Both the position numbers and the translations under genes were made by a program. DNA of 64,000 nucleotides from Pseudooceanicola marinus. Lineage in GTDB: Bacteria; Pseudomonadota; Alphaproteobacteria; Rhodobacterales; Rhodobacteraceae. The notes under the pieces are model-generated. The model saw only the letters and a list, made by a program, of their open reading frames with translations, had not been told where the DNA came from and did no database searches. Position 1 is the stretch's first letter. Every line of letters starts with the position of its first letter. This document shows positions 1 to 8,720 of this stretch, one piece after another. The stretch lies in the NCBI RefSeq assembly GCF_020177265.1, contig NZ_JAIVMC010000004.1, forward strand, positions 310,001 through 374,000. The letters run 5' to 3'.

Positions 1-1654
1 GCCCGAAGGCGACCCGCTGGCCGTTGTCGAGCATCAGCAGCAGGTCGCATTCCTGGATCGCCGCCGGCCGGTGCGCCATAATCAGCACCGCGCCGCCCTC
101 GGCCCTGAGGGCGCGGATCGCCTGGTTGAGCGCCTGGCTGCCCTCGTTGTCGAGGTTGGAATTGGGTTCATCCAGCACCAGAAGCACCGGCGTGCCGTAT
201 AGGGCGCGGGCCAGGCCGATGCGCTGGATCTGCCCACCCGACAGCCGCCCGCCGCGGGGGCTGACCCGGGTGTCGTAGCCCTCGGGCATCTTGACGATCA
301 TCTCGTGGGCATCGGCCTTCTGCGCCGCGGCGACGACGGCGGCATCGTCGGGGTTTTCGGCCATGCGCGCGATGTTCTCGGCGATCGTGCCTTCGAACAG
401 TTCCACCCGTTGCGGCAGGTAGCCGATCAGCGTGCCGCGCGTGTCGGGGTCGTATTGATCCAGCGTTGCGCCATCCAGCCGGATCGTGCCGCCCGCGCAG
501 GGCCAGGCGCCGGTCAGGGCGCGCGCCAGCGTCGACTTGCCCGCGCCGGAGGGGCCGATGACGCCGCAGGCCTGTCCCGGGGAAAGCGTGAAGGTGACCA
601 TGCGAAGCGCCGCCTGCCGGTCGCCCGGGGGCACGATGCTGGCCTGGGCCACCTCCAGCCGGGCCTTGGGGCGGGGCAGGGCGGTTTGCGGTGGCGCGGG
701 CGGTGCTTCTCCCAGCAGGGTGGCGAGCGAGGCCCAGCCCCGGCGCGCGCGGCTCATCAGCGGCCACTGGCCGACCAGGGTTTCCACCGGGGCCAGCGCC
801 CGGCCCAGCAGGACGGACCCGGCGATCATGGCGCCCGGCGACAGCAGTTCCCGCAGGGCCAGCCAGGCGCCCAGGCCCAGCATCGCCGATTGCAGGAAGA
901 GGCGCAGCGCCCGGCTCATCGCCGTCAGCGCGGAGGTCAGATCGGCGGCCCCGGTCATCTGCGACAGCGCGTCCGAGCGCAGGTGCTGCCAGCGGCGCCA
1001 GGCGGCGCCCTGCATGCCCATGGCGCGCACCAGGCCGGCCTCGGCGCGCATCTGGTCGGCCTGGGCCTGCGCGGCGAACCCGGCCGACAACCCCGCCGCC
1101 TGCCGGTCGCGGCCGAAGCCCTGGCCCAGGGCCGCAAGCGTCACCAGCGCCGCGCCGCCGGCAAGGGCCAGCAGGCCGAGGGCCGGGTGGAAGAGGGCGA
1201 TGCCGCCCAGGAAGAGCGGCGTCCAGGGCAGATCGGCCAGGGCGGCGGGCACCGGCGAGCCGAGCAGGGCGCGAATCGCGTCGAGATCCTGCAGCGCCGT
1301 CTCCGCCCTAGGATCGCGCCGGTCGGAGGCGCGGAGCAGGGACGCCTCGTAGACCCGCCGGTCCAGGCGTGCCTGGAAACGCGCGCCGATCCGCGCCATC
1401 AGCCGCGACCGCGCCCCGTCGAGCACGCCCATGACGGCGAAGAGGAAAGCCACCAGCGCCGTCAGCGCGATCAGCGTCTCGACCGAGCGGGACGACAGAA
1501 CCCGGTCATAGACCAGCAGCATGTAGAGTGGTCCTGTCAGCATCAGCAGGTTGCAGAAGACGGAAAACAGGCCGATCAGCCAGTAGAGGTGCCGGTTCTC
1601 GGCCCTGATCCGGCGCAGTTCCCTTGCGCCTTCCTGCCGCTGGTCTGTCGTCAC
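1..1654 (-). CDS. Type I secretion ABC exporter, permease/ATPase (PrtD/HlyB type), 3' end outside window
   Basis: Inner-membrane ABC exporter subunit that would energise one-step secretion of RTX-type proteins with a membrane fusion protein and an outer-membrane channel. About 551 codons are visible. The protein starts at a GTG at 1654, with GAGGAG six bases upstream. Membrane segments begin around residues 20-70, with no C39 peptidase domain before them. The nucleotide-binding domain follows: Walker A GPSGAGKST near residue 365, signature LSGGQ near 468, Walker B LLVLDEPNSNLD near 490, and the switch histidine in IMAHRP. The frame is still open at base 2, so the C-terminus and any partner genes lie outside the window. 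The family call is firm. The secreted substrate cannot be told. Confidence 0.9.
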   Translation of the reverse strand, partial: MTTDQRQEGARELRRIRAENRHLYWLIGLFSVFCNLLMLTGPLYMLLVYDRVLSSRSVETLIALTALVAFLFAVMGVLDGARSRLMARIGARFQARLDRRVYEASLLRASDRRDPRAETALQDLDAIRALLGSPVPAALADLPWTPLFLGGIALFHPALGLLALAGGAALVTLAALGQGFGRDRQAAGLSAGFAAQAQADQMRAEAGLVRAMGMQGAAWRRWQHLRSDALSQMTGAADLTSALTAMSRALRLFLQSAMLGLGAWLALRELLSPGAMIAGSVLLGRALAPVETLVGQWPLMSRARRGWASLATLLGEAPPAPPQTALPRPKARLEVAQASIVPPGDRQAALRMVTFTLSPGQACGVIGPSGAGKSTLARALTGAWPCAGGTIRLDGATLDQYDPDTRGTLIGYLPQRVELFEGTIAENIARMAENPDDAAVVAAAQKADAHEMIVKMPEGYDTRVSPRGGRLSGGQIQRIGLARALYGTPVLLVLDEPNSNLDNEGSQALNQAIRALRAEGGAVLIMAHRPAAIQECDLLLMLDNGQRVAFG

Positions 1655-2152
1655 GCGCCACTCCTCTCTGATTGCGGGCTGGCTGGTCCCCGGTTGCCCA
1701 CTGCGTAGGCATCTGTCCGATAACGCCGCTACCTGCGTCCCCTCGGGCCGGTGACCGACGCCGCAAGCCGCACGGCCCCCAATGCGGAGCGCGCCGGTGC
1801 GCCCCTTCGATCCTGCATTGCGCACGCCCGCGCAGGGCGTTGCGCGGAAATGCCCGGTTTCCCTCGCACCGCCGGTGCCTTACCTCCGGCCTGCAGGCTC
1901 GGGGTTCAGTCAGAGCTGGTCCCACCCGCCCGGCACTACGGTGCAGATCCAGGAACGACACGCTGCGATGCCGGCGTTTCGGCCCGGTCCGCGAGCGGCG
2001 GCTTGTCGCTTTGTGGCCACAACCCCGCGTTCGGGGTATTTGCAGCTATGGCACCTGAGCCTTTAAAGAATAGATAAAGCCTGTCGGGCATCCTGCGCCC
2101 GGGCCCGCCCTTTTGCCCGCCAGTCGAGACCAGTGAAACGAGATCGCCATTC
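1655..2152. other. 498-bp divergent intergenic region without a supported gene
   Basis: This stretch separates the divergent exporter and mlaA genes. Short open frames cross it on both strands, but none has a Shine-Dalgarno sequence, a recognisable motif or a hydrophobic pattern. The only AT-rich patch, near 2058-2078 (TTTAAAGAATAGATAAAG), is a plausible place for the mlaA promoter, but I cannot assign -35/-10 boxes. No riboswitch or terminator fold was recognised. Confidence 0.4.
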
Positions 2153-3001
2153 ATGACACAGCCAAGCCCGACCCCCTCCGCGCGCCGTGCCCTGCGGTCT
2201 CTAGCCCCCTCGCTGGCCGGCCTCGCCCTGCTGGCCGCCGCCGGCTGCAGCACGCCCGAACCGGGCAGCGTGACCCGCGCGGGTGAGCCCTATGATCCCT
2301 ACGAGGCGCAGAACCGCCAGGTGCATGCCTTCAACAAGGGGCTGGACCGCGCCGTGCTGCGTCCCGTGGGCGTGACCTATGCGACCGTCGTGCCCAAGCC
2401 GGTGAACGAGATGGTGGGCAATTTCGCCGACAACCTCGGCACTCCGGCGGACGTGGTGAACAACCTTCTGCAGGCCCGGTTCGAGAATGCGGCGGTGAAC
2501 ACGGTCCGTTTCGTGATGAACTCGACCATCGGCGTCGGCGGTCTGCTAGATGCGGCCACGGCCTTCGGCATCGCACCGCGCGATACCGATTTCGGCGAGA
2601 CGCTGGCCGTCTGGGGCGTCCCCCAGGGCGCCTACCAGGAACTGCCGGTCTTCGGCCCCTCGACCGAGCGGGCGACGGCGGGGATGATCGTCGACCTGGC
2701 GACCAACCCGCTGAACACCGCGCTGGATGCGTCGGAGCGGCGGCTGAAGCGCGGCAGCGCCGTGGTCAGCAGGGTGGGGGAACGCGGCTATCAGGCCGGC
2801 ACGGTCGATTCGATCCTTCAGGACAGCGCCGACAGCTACGCGCAGCTGCGCCTGATCTACCTGCAAAATCGTCGCCATCAACTTGGCGATGCGCAGCAGG
2901 AGTCCTATGTGGACCCCTATGATGACAACGGGACGGACAGCGATGCGGCCTATATCGACCCTTATGCGGATGACCTCTACATTGACCCCTATGCGGAGTG
3001 A
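2153..3001 (+). CDS. mlaA: MlaA/VacJ family outer-membrane lipoprotein
   Basis: Lipoprotein of the Mla system, which removes misplaced phospholipids from the outer leaflet of the outer membrane and passes them to periplasmic MlaC. The 282-aa product has a signal peptide ending in a lipobox with Cys32 (AAAGC). The family opening DPYEAQNRQVHAFNK follows, then the core ending in the GxxDxxTNPLN region. The last 30 or so residues are unusual: three consecutive copies of Y-(V/I)-D-P-Y-(D/A), echoing the YDPYE near the mature N-terminus. The gene overlaps mlaC by 11 bp, so the two are surely co-translated. The inner-membrane MlaFED genes are not in the window. Confidence 0.93.
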   Translation: MTQPSPTPSARRALRSLAPSLAGLALLAAAGCSTPEPGSVTRAGEPYDPYEAQNRQVHAFNKGLDRAVLRPVGVTYATVVPKPVNEMVGNFADNLGTPADVVNNLLQARFENAAVNTVRFVMNSTIGVGGLLDAATAFGIAPRDTDFGETLAVWGVPQGAYQELPVFGPSTERATAGMIVDLATNPLNTALDASERRLKRGSAVVSRVGERGYQAGTVDSILQDSADSYAQLRLIYLQNRRHQLGDAQQESYVDPYDDNGTDSDAAYIDPYADDLYIDPYAE

Positions 3002-3602
3002 GCGGATCTCGCGCCGGGCGGCGCTGACCGGCCTGGCCGGCCTTTCGTCGGCGGCGTTTCTACCGGCGGCGCCGGCCCGCGCACTGAGCGCGTCGGAGGC
3101 CACCCAGCTGGTCGACCGCGTCGTGGCGGAGATCAACAGCGTGATCAACTCGGGCGGTTCCGAGGCGCAGATGATCCCTCAGTTCGAGGCGATGCTTCGC
3201 CGCTACGCCGATGTCACTGCCATCGCGCGCACCTGCCTCGGGCCGGAGGCGCGCAGCCTGTCCTCGGGCGAGCTGTCGGCCTTCACCGAGGCCTTCACCG
3301 GCTACATTGCCCGCAAATACGGCAAGCGGTTCCGCGAGTTCATCGGCGCCCAGATCACCGTGACCGGGGCCGAACCCTACCGGGATCGCTTCATCGTGAA
3401 GACGGTGTTCAACCTGCGTGGCCAGGCGCCGTTCGACGTGGATTTCCTGGTGGCGGAACGCGGCGGCAACAGGCTCTTCTACGAGATGATCATCGAGGGC
3501 GTATCGATGCTGGCCACGGAACGGTCCGAGATCGGCGCCATGCTGGACGCGCAGCGCGGCGACGTGGGCGCGCTGACGGCGCAGCTGCAGCGCACGGGCT
3601 AA
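2991..3602 (+). CDS. mlaC: MlaC/Tgt2 family phospholipid-binding protein
   Basis: Periplasmic carrier that shuttles phospholipids between MlaA and the inner-membrane Mla ABC transporter. I start it at the ATG at 2991, inside the last repeat of mlaA, giving 203 aa, close to the usual size. There is no Shine-Dalgarno, which suits translational coupling to mlaA (stop at 2999-3001). An in-frame ATG a few codons upstream is possible. The N-terminus has an SRRAALTGLAG stretch before a hydrophobic segment and an ARA cleavage site, so it could be a Tat or a Sec signal. The body contains the family pattern of an early ATQLVDRVV helix, RRYADVTAIART and FNLRGQAPFDVDFLV. A bidirectional terminator follows. 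Confidence 0.88.
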   Translation: MRSERISRRAALTGLAGLSSAAFLPAAPARALSASEATQLVDRVVAEINSVINSGGSEAQMIPQFEAMLRRYADVTAIARTCLGPEARSLSSGELSAFTEAFTGYIARKYGKRFREFIGAQITVTGAEPYRDRFIVKTVFNLRGQAPFDVDFLVAERGGNRLFYEMIIEGVSMLATERSEIGAMLDAQRGDVGALTAQLQRTG

Positions 3603-3650
3603 GCCCTCAAGGGCGGCCCGGCCGGGCCCGAACCCTGTTCAGGATGTGAA

Positions 3651-3687
3651 AAGGCCCCGCGGTGGAAATCGCGGGGCCTCTGCTTTT
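3651..3687. terminator. Bidirectional rho-independent terminator
   Basis: Perfect 9-bp stem GGCCCCGCG (3653-3661) with CGCGGGGCC (3670-3678) and an 8-nt loop. It is followed by TCTGCTTTT on the plus strand and preceded by AAAA for the minus strand. It lies between the convergent mlaC and penicillin-binding protein genes. Confidence 0.85.
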
Positions 3688-3706
3688 GTCGGTGTCGGCA
3701 GGCGCC

Positions 3707-5923
3707 TCAGTTCAGGCCAAAGATGTCCTTCAGCGCGCGTTCGATGGCGGTTTCCAGGCCGCCACCCCCGCCGCCTCCGCCGGAGCTGCCGCCGCGACCG
3801 TTGTCGGCGATGGTCCGCGCGGGTTCCGGCGCGGGGTGCAGCATCGGAAGTTCATGCACCGGCAGGCCGTCGTGGACGCGGGCCATGACCTCGTGGAAGA
3901 TCTCCGCCGGCAGGCCGGAGCCGGTCACGCCGGTCAGCGGCGTGTTGTCGTCGTAGCCCATCCAGACGCCCGCGACATAATCGGCGGAGAAACCGATGAA
4001 CCAAGCATCGCGCGCCGCCTGGGTGGTGCCGGTCTTGCCCGCGATCTCGCGGTCCGGCAGGCCGGCGCGGCCGCCGGTGCCCTGGGTGACGACCTGGCGC
4101 ATCATGTAGATCAGCTCGCGCGCGGCATCCTCGCGGATCACCCGCTCGCCGATGCCGCCCTCGCTGCCCATCAGGGGCTCCGCGTCGCCCTGAAGGCGCA
4201 CCTCCTGCAGGCCGTAGGGCGTCACCGAGGAGCCGCCGTTCAGGATGCCGGCATAGGCGCCGACCATCTCGATCAACGTGCTTTCGGAGGCGCCGAGCGC
4301 CAGGGCGGGACCCGCGGCCAGGTCGCTTTCGATGCCGAAGTCGCTGGCGATCTGGCGCACGTTGTCGAGGCCGGCCGCCTCGGCCACGCGCACCGCCGGG
4401 ATGTTCAGCGACTTCATCAGCGCCTCTTCCAGGGTGACGGGGCCACGGAACTGGTGGTCATAGTTTTCCGGGCTCCAGGGGCCGGAGCCGGGAATGTTGA
4501 TGGTCAGCGGCGCATCCTCGACGATGTCGTTGTAATGCCAGCCCAGTTCCAGCGCGGTGGCATAGACGAAGGGCTTGAAGCTGCTCCCGGTCTGCCGCAG
4601 CGCCTGGGTGGCGCGGTTGAAGACGCCCGAGGCCTGAACGTCGCGGCCCCCCACCATGGCGCGCACGGCGCCATCGGCGCTCATCACCACCACGGCGGCC
4701 TGCGCCTCGGAGCCTTCGCGGACCTTCTCGTCGAAGACCCATTTCAGGGCATCCTCGGCGGCGGTCTGGATCCGCTGGTCCAGGGTGGTGCGCAGGATCA
4801 CGTCGGCGGTGGTCTTCGAGGTCAGGAAGTCCGGGGTCGAGGACATGATCCAGTCGGCGAAATACCCGCCCGACTGGTCCTGTGCCCGTTTCGACAGTTG
4901 CGCGGGATGGTCGATGGCGTTCTGCGCGGCGCTGGCCGACAGATAGCCCTGATCCTCCATCAGCCGCACGATGGTTGCCGCTCGGCTCTGGCTGCGGGCC
5001 AGGTTGTTGGTCGGCGCATACCGGGTGGGGGCGACCAGAAGGCCCGCCAGCATGGCGGCCTCGGCCGGGGTCACATTGGCCGCCGACTTGCCGAAATAGC
5101 GCTGGCTGGCGGCCTCGAAGCCGCGGGTACCCTCGCCCAGGTAGGCGCGGTTCATGTAGAGGCCCAGGATCTCATCCTTGGAATAGCGCATCTCCATGCC
5201 CAGGGCATAGATCGCCTCGCGGCCCTTGCGCAGCAGGGTGCCCTGGCGGCAGTCGGACTCGTAAGCGGCTTCGCTGTCCCATTGTTCGGGATCGTACGCC
5301 TGGCCGAAGCACAGCAGTTTCGCCGTCTGCTGGGTGATGGTCGAACCGCCGTGGCCCGACAGCGGCCCGCGTCCCTCGCTGAGGTTGATGCGGATGGCGC
5401 TGGCGATACCGCGCGGGCTGACGCCCCAATGCCGATAGAACCGCTTGTCTTCGGTGGCGACGATGGCGTTCTTCAGGTGCGGGCTGACGGTGTCGGCGGT
5501 GACGACGCCGCCGAACTGGTCGCCGCGCCAGGCGAAGACCTCCCCCTGGTCATCCAGGATGGTCACCGAACCGCGTGCGCGCCCGTCATAGAGGTCATCG
5601 ATCGGCGGCATGGTCAGCCCGCTGATGCCGGCGGCCAGCACCACCAGCGCCACGGTCACCGCGACCAGACGCCAGGTGACGCGCCAGATCAGGCCGAAGA
5701 TCCAGCCGAAGAGGCCCAGAACGAAGGCCACCACCGGGTTGCGGTGCTTCTGCGGGCTCTTGCGGCGCGCGGGTTTGCGGGGCGGGCCCGGCCGTTTGCC
5801 GCCACCACCACCGCTGCCCTTGCGCGCGGTCGTCTTGCCGCGCGCCGGCGGTTTCGCCCGGGGTTTTCCCCCATAGCGTTTGTCCGCCACCAAAGGCGGT
5901 TTGCGCCGTCGTGAATCACTCAT
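3707..5923 (-). CDS. Class A penicillin-binding protein (PBP1A family), glycosyltransferase/transpeptidase
   Basis: Bifunctional peptidoglycan synthase of 738 aa that polymerises glycan strands and cross-links peptides in the periplasm. A very basic, Gly/Pro-rich cytoplasmic N-terminus (1-62) precedes one membrane anchor (about 64-105). The GT51 domain shows ATEDKRFYRHWG with catalytic Glu158 and GGSTITQQ at 192-199. The transpeptidase domain shows Ser447-x-x-Lys450 (SSFK), Ser505-Leu-Asn507 and Lys630-Thr-Gly. The C-terminus carries a run of eight glycines before a final helix. All catalytic motifs are intact, so the enzyme should be active. It stands alone, convergent with mlaC. PBP1A versus PBP1C identity is not settled here. 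Confidence 0.93.
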   Translation of the reverse strand: MSDSRRRKPPLVADKRYGGKPRAKPPARGKTTARKGSGGGGGKRPGPPRKPARRKSPQKHRNPVVAFVLGLFGWIFGLIWRVTWRLVAVTVALVVLAAGISGLTMPPIDDLYDGRARGSVTILDDQGEVFAWRGDQFGGVVTADTVSPHLKNAIVATEDKRFYRHWGVSPRGIASAIRINLSEGRGPLSGHGGSTITQQTAKLLCFGQAYDPEQWDSEAAYESDCRQGTLLRKGREAIYALGMEMRYSKDEILGLYMNRAYLGEGTRGFEAASQRYFGKSAANVTPAEAAMLAGLLVAPTRYAPTNNLARSQSRAATIVRLMEDQGYLSASAAQNAIDHPAQLSKRAQDQSGGYFADWIMSSTPDFLTSKTTADVILRTTLDQRIQTAAEDALKWVFDEKVREGSEAQAAVVVMSADGAVRAMVGGRDVQASGVFNRATQALRQTGSSFKPFVYATALELGWHYNDIVEDAPLTINIPGSGPWSPENYDHQFRGPVTLEEALMKSLNIPAVRVAEAAGLDNVRQIASDFGIESDLAAGPALALGASESTLIEMVGAYAGILNGGSSVTPYGLQEVRLQGDAEPLMGSEGGIGERVIREDAARELIYMMRQVVTQGTGGRAGLPDREIAGKTGTTQAARDAWFIGFSADYVAGVWMGYDDNTPLTGVTGSGLPAEIFHEVMARVHDGLPVHELPMLHPAPEPARTIADNGRGGSSGGGGGGGGLETAIERALKDIFGLN

Positions 5924-5999
5924 GCTGCCTGCCCGGTGCTTCTTGATTTTTGTCAGGATACAGCCTGCGCGCCGGAATGTTGAGGGACCGCGTGCCCGT

Positions 6000-6188
6000 C
6001 ACACGGTTAACATAAAGCATAAATAATGAGCAAAAAATGGGATCTGCGCATTTTGAAGGCACATATCGGGCGTTTTGCACTGGTCAGGGCGGCCTTCTGT
6101 TCCGAAAAAGGGGGCTCCACGGCTTAGCTGCCGGTGCCAAAGGGCGGGCGCGGACTGCGCGATAGCCCGAAGAAGGAAGGGGATAGTA
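6000..6188 (+). promoter_or_regulatory. AT-rich leader of glnK, probable promoter region
   Basis: The stretch around 6003-6035 (GTTAACATAAAGCATAAATAA) is the most AT-rich in this part of the window and sits 150-190 bp before glnK. No convincing sigma-54 box or NtrC palindrome was found, although nitrogen control of glnK-amtB is usual. Confidence 0.35.
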
Positions 6189-6527
6189 GTGAAACTCATC
6201 ATTGCGACAATCAAACCGTTCAAGCTGGAGGAGGTCCGCGAGGCGCTGACCGAGATCGGCGTGCGCGGGATGATGGTGACTGAAATCAAGGGCTTCGGCT
6301 CCCAGTCGGGTCACACGGAGATCTACCGCGGGGCGGAATACGCGGTGAACTTCGTGCCGAAGATCAAGCTGGAGATCGCCGTCAGCGCGGCCATGGCCGA
6401 CCAGGTGGTCGAGACCATCACCTCCACCGCCAAGACCGGCAAGATCGGCGACGGCAAGATCTTCGTGCTGGACATCCAGCAGGCGGTTCGGGTGCGGACC
6501 GGCGAAACCAACGACGACGCGCTCTGA
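6189..6527 (+). CDS. glnK: PII nitrogen regulatory protein GlnK
   Basis: Trimeric PII signalling protein that senses 2-oxoglutarate, ATP/ADP and uridylylation, and plugs AmtB when nitrogen is sufficient. The start is a GTG at 6189 preceded by AAGGAAGGGG, giving 112 aa, the standard length. The T-loop is complete, with the uridylylation residue Tyr51 in YRGAEYAVNF. The later segment GDGKIFV and the C-terminal RVRTGE nucleotide-binding residues are also present. It is 31 bp upstream of amtB, the classic pair, which favours GlnK over GlnB. No glnA follows. Confidence 0.95.
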   Translation: MKLIIATIKPFKLEEVREALTEIGVRGMMVTEIKGFGSQSGHTEIYRGAEYAVNFVPKIKLEIAVSAAMADQVVETITSTAKTGKIGDGKIFVLDIQQAVRVRTGETNDDAL

Positions 6528-6558
6528 GACGCTCCGACAGGGAAAGGGAACTAATCCA

Positions 6559-7890
6559 ATGAAAACCTTCGCAAAACTGGGTCTTGCCGCAGCCGCAATC
6601 GCGCTGCCGAGCCTGGGCCTTGCTCAAGACGAGGCCGCTGCGCCGGCCGTTGTGCCGACCGACGTCGTCTTCATCCTGAACACGCTGCTGTTCCTCGTGG
6701 CCGGCTTCCTGGTCTTCTTCATGGCCGCCGGCTTTGCCATGCTCGAAGCGGGCCTGGTCCGTTCCAAGAACGTGGCCATGCAGCTGACCAAGAACGTGGT
6801 GCTCTTCGGTGTCGCCTCGATCTTCTACTACCTGATCGGCTACAACCTGATGTACCCGCTGGGCACCTGGGCCGTTGACGGCGTCCTGTCCGGCGTGTTC
6901 GGCCCCGGCGTCCTGGAAGCTGTCGGCGTGACCGCCGAAGCCGCGGACGACTACGGCTATGCCTCCACCGGTTCGGACTTCTTCTTCCAGCTGATGTTCT
7001 GTGCCGCCACCGCCTCGATCGTCTCTGGCACCCTGGCCGAGCGCATCAAGCTGTGGCCCTTCCTGATCTTCACCGTGATCCTGACCTCGGTCATCTACCC
7101 GATCACCGCATCCTGGACCTGGGGCGGCGGCTTCGTGGGTGAAGCAGGCTTCTCCGACTTCGCCGGTTCGACCATCGTGCACTCTGTCGGCGGCTGGGCT
7201 GCTCTGACCGGTGCCATCATCCTGGGCCCGCGCCTGGGTCGCTACACCGACGGTCGCGTCAACGCCTTCCCCGGTTCCAACCTGACCCTCGCCACCCTGG
7301 GTACCTTCATCCTGTGGCTTGGCTGGTTCGGCTTCAACGGTGGTTCGCAGCTGGCCATGGGCTCCGTCGGTGACGTGGCTGACGTGTCGCGCATCTTTGC
7401 CAACACCAACACCGCTGCTGCGGGTGGTGCCGTGGCGGCCGCGATCCTGACCCAGCTGATGTACAAGAAGGTCGACCTGACCATGGTGCTGAACGGCGCC
7501 CTGGCCGGCCTGGTGTCGATCACCGCCGAACCGCTGGCCCCCTCGCTGGGCCTGGCGACCATCATCGGCATGATCGGCGGCATCCTGGTCGTCTTCTCCG
7601 TCCCGCTGCTGGACAAGCTGAAGATCGACGACGTCGTTGGCGCCATCCCGGTCCACCTGATCTGCGGCATCTGGGGCACCCTGGCCGTCGTCCTGACCGG
7701 CACCGCCTCCATCGGCGACCAGCTGTACGGCATCGTGGTGATCGGCGCGGCAACCGTCGTGGCCTCCACCGTGGTCTGGTTCATCCTGAAGGCCGTCATG
7801 GGCATCCGCGTCTCCGAAGAAGACGAGATCGCTGGCCTCGACATGGCGGAACTGGGCATGGAAGCCTACCCCGAGTTCTCGAAAGGCTGA
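6559..7890 (+). CDS. amtB: Ammonium transporter AmtB
   Basis: Ammonium channel of 443 aa in the inner membrane. It has a cleavable signal peptide (about 1-22, ending GLAQ) and then roughly 11 membrane segments. The Amt signature DFAGSTIVHSVGGW carries the first pore histidine, and VHLICGIWGTLAV carries the second. A long polar loop typical of the Rh/Amt fold (DDYGYASTGSDFF) is present. It is co-transcribed with glnK, whose product would block it, and it ends at a strong UUCG-loop terminator. Nothing is missing compared with characterised AmtB. Confidence 0.96.
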   Translation: MKTFAKLGLAAAAIALPSLGLAQDEAAAPAVVPTDVVFILNTLLFLVAGFLVFFMAAGFAMLEAGLVRSKNVAMQLTKNVVLFGVASIFYYLIGYNLMYPLGTWAVDGVLSGVFGPGVLEAVGVTAEAADDYGYASTGSDFFFQLMFCAATASIVSGTLAERIKLWPFLIFTVILTSVIYPITASWTWGGGFVGEAGFSDFAGSTIVHSVGGWAALTGAIILGPRLGRYTDGRVNAFPGSNLTLATLGTFILWLGWFGFNGGSQLAMGSVGDVADVSRIFANTNTAAAGGAVAAAILTQLMYKKVDLTMVLNGALAGLVSITAEPLAPSLGLATIIGMIGGILVVFSVPLLDKLKIDDVVGAIPVHLICGIWGTLAVVLTGTASIGDQLYGIVVIGAATVVASTVVWFILKAVMGIRVSEEDEIAGLDMAELGMEAYPEFSKG

Positions 7891-7917
7891 TCCTCCTTCC
7901 ATATTCAGCCACTACCT

Positions 7918-7949
7918 GCCCGGGCGTTCGCGCCCGGGCTTTTTCTTTT
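7918..7949 (+). terminator. Terminator of glnK-amtB
   Basis: Perfect 9-bp stem GCCCGGGCG / CGCCCGGGC closing a TTCG tetraloop, followed directly by TTTTTCTTTT. Confidence 0.93.
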
Positions 7950-7970
7950 CCGGCAGGGTGACGCGACATG

Positions 7971-7997
7971 AAAAAGGGCCTGCCTTGCGGCAGACCC
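7971..7997 (-). terminator. Terminator of the rhodanese gene
   Basis: On the minus strand a 9-bp stem (GGGTCTGCC / GGCAGGCCC, one G-U pair) closes a GCAA tetraloop and is followed by TTTTT (7975-7971). Confidence 0.85.
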
Positions 7998-8030
7998 CTT
8001 TTCGATCCGAGGCGGGAGCGCCCCCGGTGT

Positions 8031-8411
8031 CTATTCCGGGTTCACCATGCTGGGGGCGCCGGTGCCCATGTCGGTGCCCATGTAGGGCAGCTTGGCCTCC
8101 TTCCAGGCGCCGAAACCGCCGCCCATGTGCGCGATCTTGTCGATGCCCGCCGCGATCGCCGCGCGGGCCATCTTCTCCGATCGGACGCCGGAGCCGCAGT
8201 GCAGCACGATCCGTTTGGTGCCCTGGGAGGGCAGGTAGTGCGGCGCGAAGAAGGACATGGGCATCAGCAGCGATCCGACCACATGCTCGAACATGTATTC
8301 CTGTGGCGTACGCACGTCGATCAGCACGATGTGCCCTTCGGCCAGGGCGTCATGCACCTCCTGCGGCGTCCAGGTTTCCAGTTCGACGCCGTCCACGGTT
8401 TCCGATTCCAT
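8031..8411 (-). CDS. Single-domain rhodanese-like protein
   Basis: Small rhodanese-fold protein of 126 aa, a likely sulfurtransferase or persulfide carrier. I use the ATG at 8411 because AGGAGAG lies five bases upstream. The longer upstream frame has no such signal. The domain shows LIDVRTPQEY (CH2A-like start), then the active loop HCGSGVRS with Cys72 and Arg77, so it should be catalytically competent. The tail GTDMGTGAPSMVNPE is unremarkable. It is a monocistronic unit with its own terminator and diverges from puuD, but no functional link to urate metabolism is evident. Confidence 0.88.
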   Translation of the reverse strand: MESETVDGVELETWTPQEVHDALAEGHIVLIDVRTPQEYMFEHVVGSLLMPMSFFAPHYLPSQGTKRIVLHCGSGVRSEKMARAAIAAGIDKIAHMGGGFGAWKEAKLPYMGTDMGTGAPSMVNPE

Positions 8412-8720
8412 TGCTCTCTCCTGTGATGTGAGGGTCATGACGCGAGGCAGGGCAGGTCCGGGGAGCCAATGGCCTGCCATCGCCCGCGTCTGTCATGGAT
8501 GTAGGGCCGTCCCGCCCGGTCGAGGAGGGCCAGCGCCCGTGGCGGCTCGCCGCATCGCAGAAATCCGCTGGCCCTGCTGCGACGACGACGGGGCCCGGGG
8601 TCTGCCCTGTCGCTGGGCGCCGCTGCGTCCATTCCGCACCGCACGGCCCCGTCCGATTGCCGCGCTCCGGGATCCGTGCTTATGCTTTGACGAAAAGACA
8701 AGAACCGGGGGACGGGACAT
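8412..8720. other. 309-bp divergent intergenic region upstream of puuD
   Basis: It holds the promoters for the rhodanese (leftward) and puuD (rightward). A TTTGACG sequence near 8686-8692 is a possible -35 element for puuD, but no matching -10 is clear. A short minus-strand open frame crosses the stretch without a ribosome-binding site. I see no supported gene. Confidence 0.35.

Noticed and set aside
3662-5914. Plus-strand open frame of about 750 codons opposite the penicillin-binding protein
   Set aside because: The penicillin-binding protein carries every catalytic motif on the minus strand. The opposite frame has none.
6000-6188. Sigma-54 promoter before glnK
   Set aside because: No TGGCAC-N5-TTGC match could be found, so I annotate only an AT-rich probable promoter region.
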